The notes below the pieces were generated by a model. It was given only the letters and a program-made list of their open reading frames with translations. It made no database searches and had not been told where the DNA came from. 9,496 bases of DNA from Nitrospirales bacterium (GTDB taxonomy: Bacteria; Nitrospirota; Nitrospiria; Nitrospirales; UBA8639), in contig JAJDBO010000369.1 of the NCBI GenBank assembly GCA_029261305.1, positions 1-9,496 on the forward strand, read 5' to 3'. The translations under genes were made by a program, and so were the position numbers. Below, in pieces: positions 6,720-9,496 of the stretch. The first letter of the stretch is position 1. Each line of letters begins with the position of its first letter.

Positions 6720-8465
6720 CCTTATGCGACGACGGATCTTATGCTGCTCTAATCGTCGACCAATAAAGCCAGTCTTGAGGACCTTACGGTCACCGAATCC
6801 CTCGAAGCTGCGTTCCAATATCCGTGAGGTTTGTTGTTTTCCCGTAGCCTTAGGAATCGAGAGAGGCCATTCGGGGCCGCGACGATAGAAAACGAGTTGG
6901 GCCCATGCGAATGGATGTGTGTCGATGGGTGCCTCTTTGGTCGTGGCACCCTCAGCCATTGTTTCAGCTGTGTCCGAACGCGTCGAGCTGGGGCGATGTT
7001 CGGCGTCATGTCTATGGAACGGGTTCTTAAGACTCTCCCGCCCGAGTCGCACTGCATCTCGTGTGGAACGCCCTTCTGCTATCGCTTCGTAAATCGTTTC
7101 CTCGGCTCGTGTGGATAGCTCATCGACGATTGGGCCAAAGTAGCCGACCACCTCGGTCACGCCTGCTTTGTGAAGCTGCACCGCTGCACTTGGCGCACCG
7201 GCTTTTTCTTCGCCCGGAGCTATTGGGTCGTTGCCGTGGCAGCTTGCGAGATAGAGGAACGGCGGCAAGCGACGACCATCGGGGAGCCGTTGGCGGATTC
7301 CATTGATGACATCGGCGACCTCCACAAGATGATCGCGCCCTTCCTCGTCCTCAAAGAGCAACGCGCCGGGCATACCATGCCCAGAGAAATGAATTCCCGT
7401 CGGGTTTTCTTCATTGACCGTTTTGACTAGATCATCGAGTGTTCCCAATTCGGTTGGCACCATCGGGCAACGGTCCGCCGTTGCCCGCGTGATTCGATAA
7501 CTTTCCGCTTCGTAATTTAAATGCGAATTCTCGGGTGCCGAGACGTTGACGACAAGCTTGAAGGAAGTCTTCGGCTCCCGGAGCAACGTCTCCCCGGCCA
7601 TCTCTGTCGGTGTTGTGCGTACGAGGTCGATGCGACCCTCGCGTACAAGAAATTCGTTGTCGTGATGCAGAAGCTCCCAGGGCAGCGAGAGCAGGAGGTC
7701 ATCCTCACTTCGAATTTGCACTACCGGACGTGTGCGGTCCAGTGTGAGAAGTTTCACGAATCGTTCGGCATCCTGTGAATCGAAAAGTGATTCGAACAGC
7801 GCGCTCCCAAGCACCTGCGCATGGCGGAACAAGTCGGCGCGGTCGTTCGCCTCTGTCATTGCCTCGCGGTGCAGCTTTCCGAATTCCATGTAGGCGATGC
7901 CGAACTTCGCGTCTGCCTTCCACGGTAGAGGTACGGTTCGCGTGGTACCGTCGGGACGAATTACGTTTAGCTGTTCGTCGTCTTTCGACAACGTGAATAC
8001 CAAGTCTCTTCCTAGGACAAGCCATCGAGCATCGTCAGTTGGCAGCGTCGATGGATCTCCAACTACTTTGAGCAGCTCGTCTGCTGCTCGTGTTACGTCC
8101 CGGTCCGTGGCGTCTATTGCTTGGGTGGCCTTGAGGATGGTCGGTAGGTGGACTGCATCGATCTTGACCGGCAAGAGTCGTCCCAGAGGACCGTGATCGG
8201 CCATGAAGCTTGTCCATTCCTGCGCTATCCAGGGACGTCCTTCAGTGTGGCTTGAGAGCACGAGCACCATGTACCGGCTCCGCTCCAAGCCATCGCTTAA
8301 ACGCAAAACGAAATTATCGCCAACAGCGATCTCTTTTGAGTCTACGAACACACGCAACCCGAACGCCTCGAGTCGCTCAGCGAGCGTCAGAACCCACTCT
8401 TTGTCTGGCGTCGCATGTGAGAGGAAGATGTCAAATTCTTCTTGATTCCGTTCCGTGCTTTCCAT
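6717..8465 (-). CDS. TIR-CHAT effector protein; proximal half of a split TIR-CHAT-NTPase-TPR gene
   Basis: The protein has 582 residues from ATG 8465. TIR domain (about 10-135): FDIFLSHATPDKEWV (11-25), VFVDSKEIAVGDNF (39-52), VLVLSS (67-72), and WIAQEWTSFM (79-88), whose Glu83 aligns with the catalytic Glu of NADase TIRs such as SARM1. CHAT domain (about 240-530), a caspase/separase-like protease fold: LPWELLHHDNEFLVREG (261-277), the His box IHFSGHG (His363) and the Cys box LASCHG (Cys409), closing with FAWAQLVFYRRGPEW. Both putative catalytic sets are intact. After CHAT comes FIGRRLE (567-573), the usual opening of a STAND NTPase, then the TAG. A TTG at 8486 could add seven residues, but GGGAG (8472-8476) lies 6 bases before the ATG and sets the start. 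The product alone would be a soluble effector lacking its regulatory NTPase. Predicted activities are NAD-type cleavage and proteolysis (family knowledge; not shown here). Confidence 0.88.
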   Translation of the reverse strand: MESTERNQEEFDIFLSHATPDKEWVLTLAERLEAFGLRVFVDSKEIAVGDNFVLRLSDGLERSRYMVLVLSSHTEGRPWIAQEWTSFMADHGPLGRLLPVKIDAVHLPTILKATQAIDATDRDVTRAADELLKVVGDPSTLPTDDARWLVLGRDLVFTLSKDDEQLNVIRPDGTTRTVPLPWKADAKFGIAYMEFGKLHREAMTEANDRADLFRHAQVLGSALFESLFDSQDAERFVKLLTLDRTRPVVQIRSEDDLLLSLPWELLHHDNEFLVREGRIDLVRTTPTEMAGETLLREPKTSFKLVVNVSAPENSHLNYEAESYRITRATADRCPMVPTELGTLDDLVKTVNEENPTGIHFSGHGMPGALLFEDEEGRDHLVEVADVINGIRQRLPDGRRLPPFLYLASCHGNDPIAPGEEKAGAPSAAVQLHKAGVTEVVGYFGPIVDELSTRAEETIYEAIAEGRSTRDAVRLGRESLKNPFHRHDAEHRPSSTRSDTAETMAEGATTKEAPIDTHPFAWAQLVFYRRGPEWPLSIPKATGKQQTSRILERSFEGFGDRKVLKTGFIGRRLEQHKIRRRIR

Positions 8466-8471
8466 CGACTT

Positions 8472-8476
8472 CTCCC
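8472..8476 (-). promoter_or_regulatory. Shine-Dalgarno deciding the TIR-CHAT start
   Basis: GGGAG on the minus strand is 6 bases from the ATG at 8465. It lies inside the seven-codon extension that a TTG start at 8486 would give, so the ATG is preferred. Confidence 0.75.
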
Positions 8477-8502
8477 AGAATTTCAAGCTGTCAATTACAT
8501 GA

Positions 8503-8532
8503 AAAGTACCAAAGGCCTTATCTGGGGGTCAA
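8503..8532 (-). promoter_or_regulatory. Weak candidate promoter for the TIR-CHAT-STAND gene
   Basis: On the minus strand, TTGACC (8532-8527, 5 of 6 to TTGACA) is followed after 18 bases by TACTTT (8508-8503, 3 of 6 to TATAAT). The transcript would start near 8496, giving a leader of about 30 bases. A perfect TTGACA lies nearer the gene (about 8486-8495) but is too close to the start codon to serve it. Confidence 0.25.
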
Positions 8533-8637
8533 TTGGCATCTTTGGCTAATCATGGGTGCGTGTCAGCTTCTATATCGAGGGAGCAATGTGGATGGTACAC
8601 TAGAGTCGCAAGGTGATTTTGATCTGTGGTCTTTCGT

Positions 8638-8642
8638 GGGAG
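8638..8642 (+). promoter_or_regulatory. Shine-Dalgarno supporting a TTG start for the HEXXH peptidase
   Basis: GGGAG lies 6 bases before TTG 8649. No ATG exists in this frame upstream of the signal sequence; the first ATG (8733) would remove the whole hydrophobic leader. An alternative GTG at 8613 lacks a ribosome site. A possible -10 box TACACT (8596-8601) has no matching -35. Confidence 0.55.
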
Positions 8643-8648
8643 TTCCTG

Positions 8649-9496
8649 TTGGGGAATTTATCCAAAAACTTTTACGGCCTTGTTTTGTTGGGGGCCTTGT
8701 TGATTTCTAGCTGGTGGTGTGTTGTGCCACCCATGTTAGGGGCAACGGCTCCTCCGGTCCTCCGATTTGAATCTGCGGAAGGGTTGAAGCCAATTGTGGA
8801 ACGACTTCAGAAGATCGATTCAAACCAATATCGAGTAATCATGGATTTGGTGGGTCTGCAACAACCTGGTCCACCCATTCGAGTGATACTTGTCTCGAAT
8901 GAGTCTGATCTGGCGAAACGGGTGCCAGCTTGGTTCGTGGGTTATGCCGTAGGGGAATCGTCTACCGTCGTGTTGCTTGCCGATCGAGTTGCGAACTATC
9001 CGTATGACTCCCTTGAGGGAGTGTTGTTGCATGAGATTGGGCATATTCTCACTCATCGAGCCGCAGATGGACGGGACGTTCCACGTTGGTTTGACGAAGG
9101 GCTTGCCATGATCGCTGGGCGAACGTGGGACATTGAGGAACGGGCTCGGTTGGTTTGGGCCATGGTCTCCGGCCATCAAGTGTCATTCGATGAGCTGAAT
9201 GAATGGTTTGTCAGTGATTCCTCTTCGGCTCGGAGTGCCTATGTTATTGCTCATGCGTTAACCTTGGATTTGATCGATGAAACATCCTCTGATTTTCCAA
9301 AGCAACTGTTGGCCAAGGTAGCTTCGGGCATTCCCTTCCATGAGGCGTTTAGGCAAACGGCTTCCATGACCCTTGAACATGCTGAAACCAAATTTTGGAA
9401 TCAACAAACGCTGTGGAGTCGATGGATTCCTGTGGCTACAAGTTCAGGAATGGTGTGGTTGGGCATTACGGCCCTCGTCTTTTATGCCGCGATCCT
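8649..9496 (+). CDS. Membrane-associated gluzincin-type peptidase (peptidase MA-like), partial at right edge
   Basis: The frame is open from TTG 8649 to the window end (282 codons, C-terminus missing). Residues 1-32 form a signal or anchor sequence: MGNLSKNFYG, then the hydrophobic LVLLGALLISSWWCVV. A zinc-peptidase site HEIGH (128-132) sits in GVLLHEIGHILTHRA, followed by VPRWFDEGLAMIAG with Glu150 as the expected third ligand. The HEXXH plus downstream WxxEGxA arrangement is that of peptidase MA-like gluzincins. A second hydrophobic segment begins at about 263 (SSGMVWLGITALVFYAAI) and probably anchors the C-terminus, with the catalytic part outside the cytoplasm (inference). Substrate unknown. 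The cysteine near the signal (SWWC) is not a good lipobox. The gene is divergent from the TIR-CHAT gene with 183 bases between starts and has no obvious functional link to it. Confidence 0.82.
   Translation, partial: MGNLSKNFYGLVLLGALLISSWWCVVPPMLGATAPPVLRFESAEGLKPIVERLQKIDSNQYRVIMDLVGLQQPGPPIRVILVSNESDLAKRVPAWFVGYAVGESSTVVLLADRVANYPYDSLEGVLLHEIGHILTHRAADGRDVPRWFDEGLAMIAGRTWDIEERARLVWAMVSGHQVSFDELNEWFVSDSSSARSAYVIAHALTLDLIDETSSDFPKQLLAKVASGIPFHEAFRQTASMTLEHAETKFWNQQTLWSRWIPVATSSGMVWLGITALVFYAAI

Larger units (their letters stand above)
4737..8465 (-). pseudogene. Single-frame TIR-CHAT-STAND-TPR gene interrupted by one amber codon
   Basis: From the ATG at 8465 to the TAA at 4737-4739 the minus-strand frame is continuous for 1,243 codons except for TAG at codon 583 (6719-6717). 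Translation resumes directly in the same frame as GHRVLVLQGLGGLGKST, which supplies the beta-1 strand and P-loop that should follow FIGRRLEQHKIRRRIR just before the stop. No frameshift is needed to join the halves, and no second lesion is seen. CAG to TAG or TGG to TAG would each be one transition. Options are a recent nonsense mutation, a sequencing or assembly error, or functional readthrough. I use the pseudogene type for lack of a better one; both halves retain their key residues and could still act. Confidence 0.75.

Noticed and set aside
8466..8486. TTG start at 8486 for the TIR-CHAT gene
   Set aside because: The GGGAG ribosome site lies within this extension and is correctly spaced for the ATG at 8465.
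8210..8710. 166-codon plus-strand open frame across the start of the TIR gene
   Set aside because: It is antisense to the well-supported TIR domain, is low in recognisable motifs, and overlaps the peptidase leader in another frame.
8649..8735. Lipoprotein signal in the HEXXH peptidase
   Set aside because: The residues before Cys (SWW) do not fit the lipobox, so an ordinary signal or anchor is more likely.
8820..9179. 119-codon minus-strand open frame
   Set aside because: It lies antisense inside the HEXXH peptidase, whose motifs are clear on the plus strand.

Overview
The window is a bacterial chromosomal segment with five gene neighbourhoods and no rRNA, tRNA, CRISPR array, transposase or integrase that I can recognise. 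Base composition looks moderate by eye, and Shine-Dalgarno sites of the AAGGA/GGGAG type sit in front of most genes. The gene mix is a secreted collagen-like protein, an M32 carboxypeptidase, a NicO-type metal permease and a very large STAND conflict protein. This would fit a Gram-negative environmental bacterium; Nitrospirota (Nitrospira-like) is my guess, but nothing in the sequence proves it.

Layout. (1) 1-1076, minus: the N-terminal part of a secreted protein with a signal peptide, a DNRLRE-type beta domain and two collagen (Gly-X-Y) tracts; it runs off the left edge. (2) 1077-1484: a 408-base non-coding gap whose main feature is a perfect 46-bp palindrome (1398-1443), itself built from two smaller dyads. 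(3) 1485-3032, minus: a complete M32 (Taq-type) metallocarboxypeptidase with all family motifs. It is divergent from (4) 3202-3846, plus: a cation-dependent class I O-methyltransferase, followed 63 bases later by 3910-4605, plus: a NicO/HoxN-like nickel/cobalt permease with a histidine-rich loop. (5) 4737-8465, minus: a TIR-CHAT-STAND NTPase-TPR protein. (6) 8649-9496, plus: the start of a membrane-anchored HEXXH peptidase that runs off the right edge.

The most interesting locus is 4737-8465. It looks like two adjacent genes, TIR-CHAT (6717-8465) and NTPase-TPR (4737-6701). However, the two reading frames are the same frame, separated only by one TAG codon (6717-6719), and that codon falls inside the NTPase domain: the FIGRR motif that normally opens a STAND NTPase is before it and the P-loop is after it. 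The locus is therefore one gene of about 1,242 codons interrupted by a single amber codon. Candidate catalytic residues of TIR (Glu), CHAT (His/Cys) and NTPase (Walker A/B) are all intact. It is either a recent nonsense mutation in a two-effector immune-type protein, a sequencing error, or a site of stop-codon readthrough giving a short effector-only form and a long sensor-bearing form.

How the parts would work together (inference from related STAND proteins): the C-terminal TPRs sense a trigger, the NTPase oligomerises, and the N-terminal TIR (NAD-type nucleotide cleavage) and CHAT (caspase/separase-like protease) act as effectors. The other genes look like ordinary housekeeping or envelope functions not obviously tied to it.
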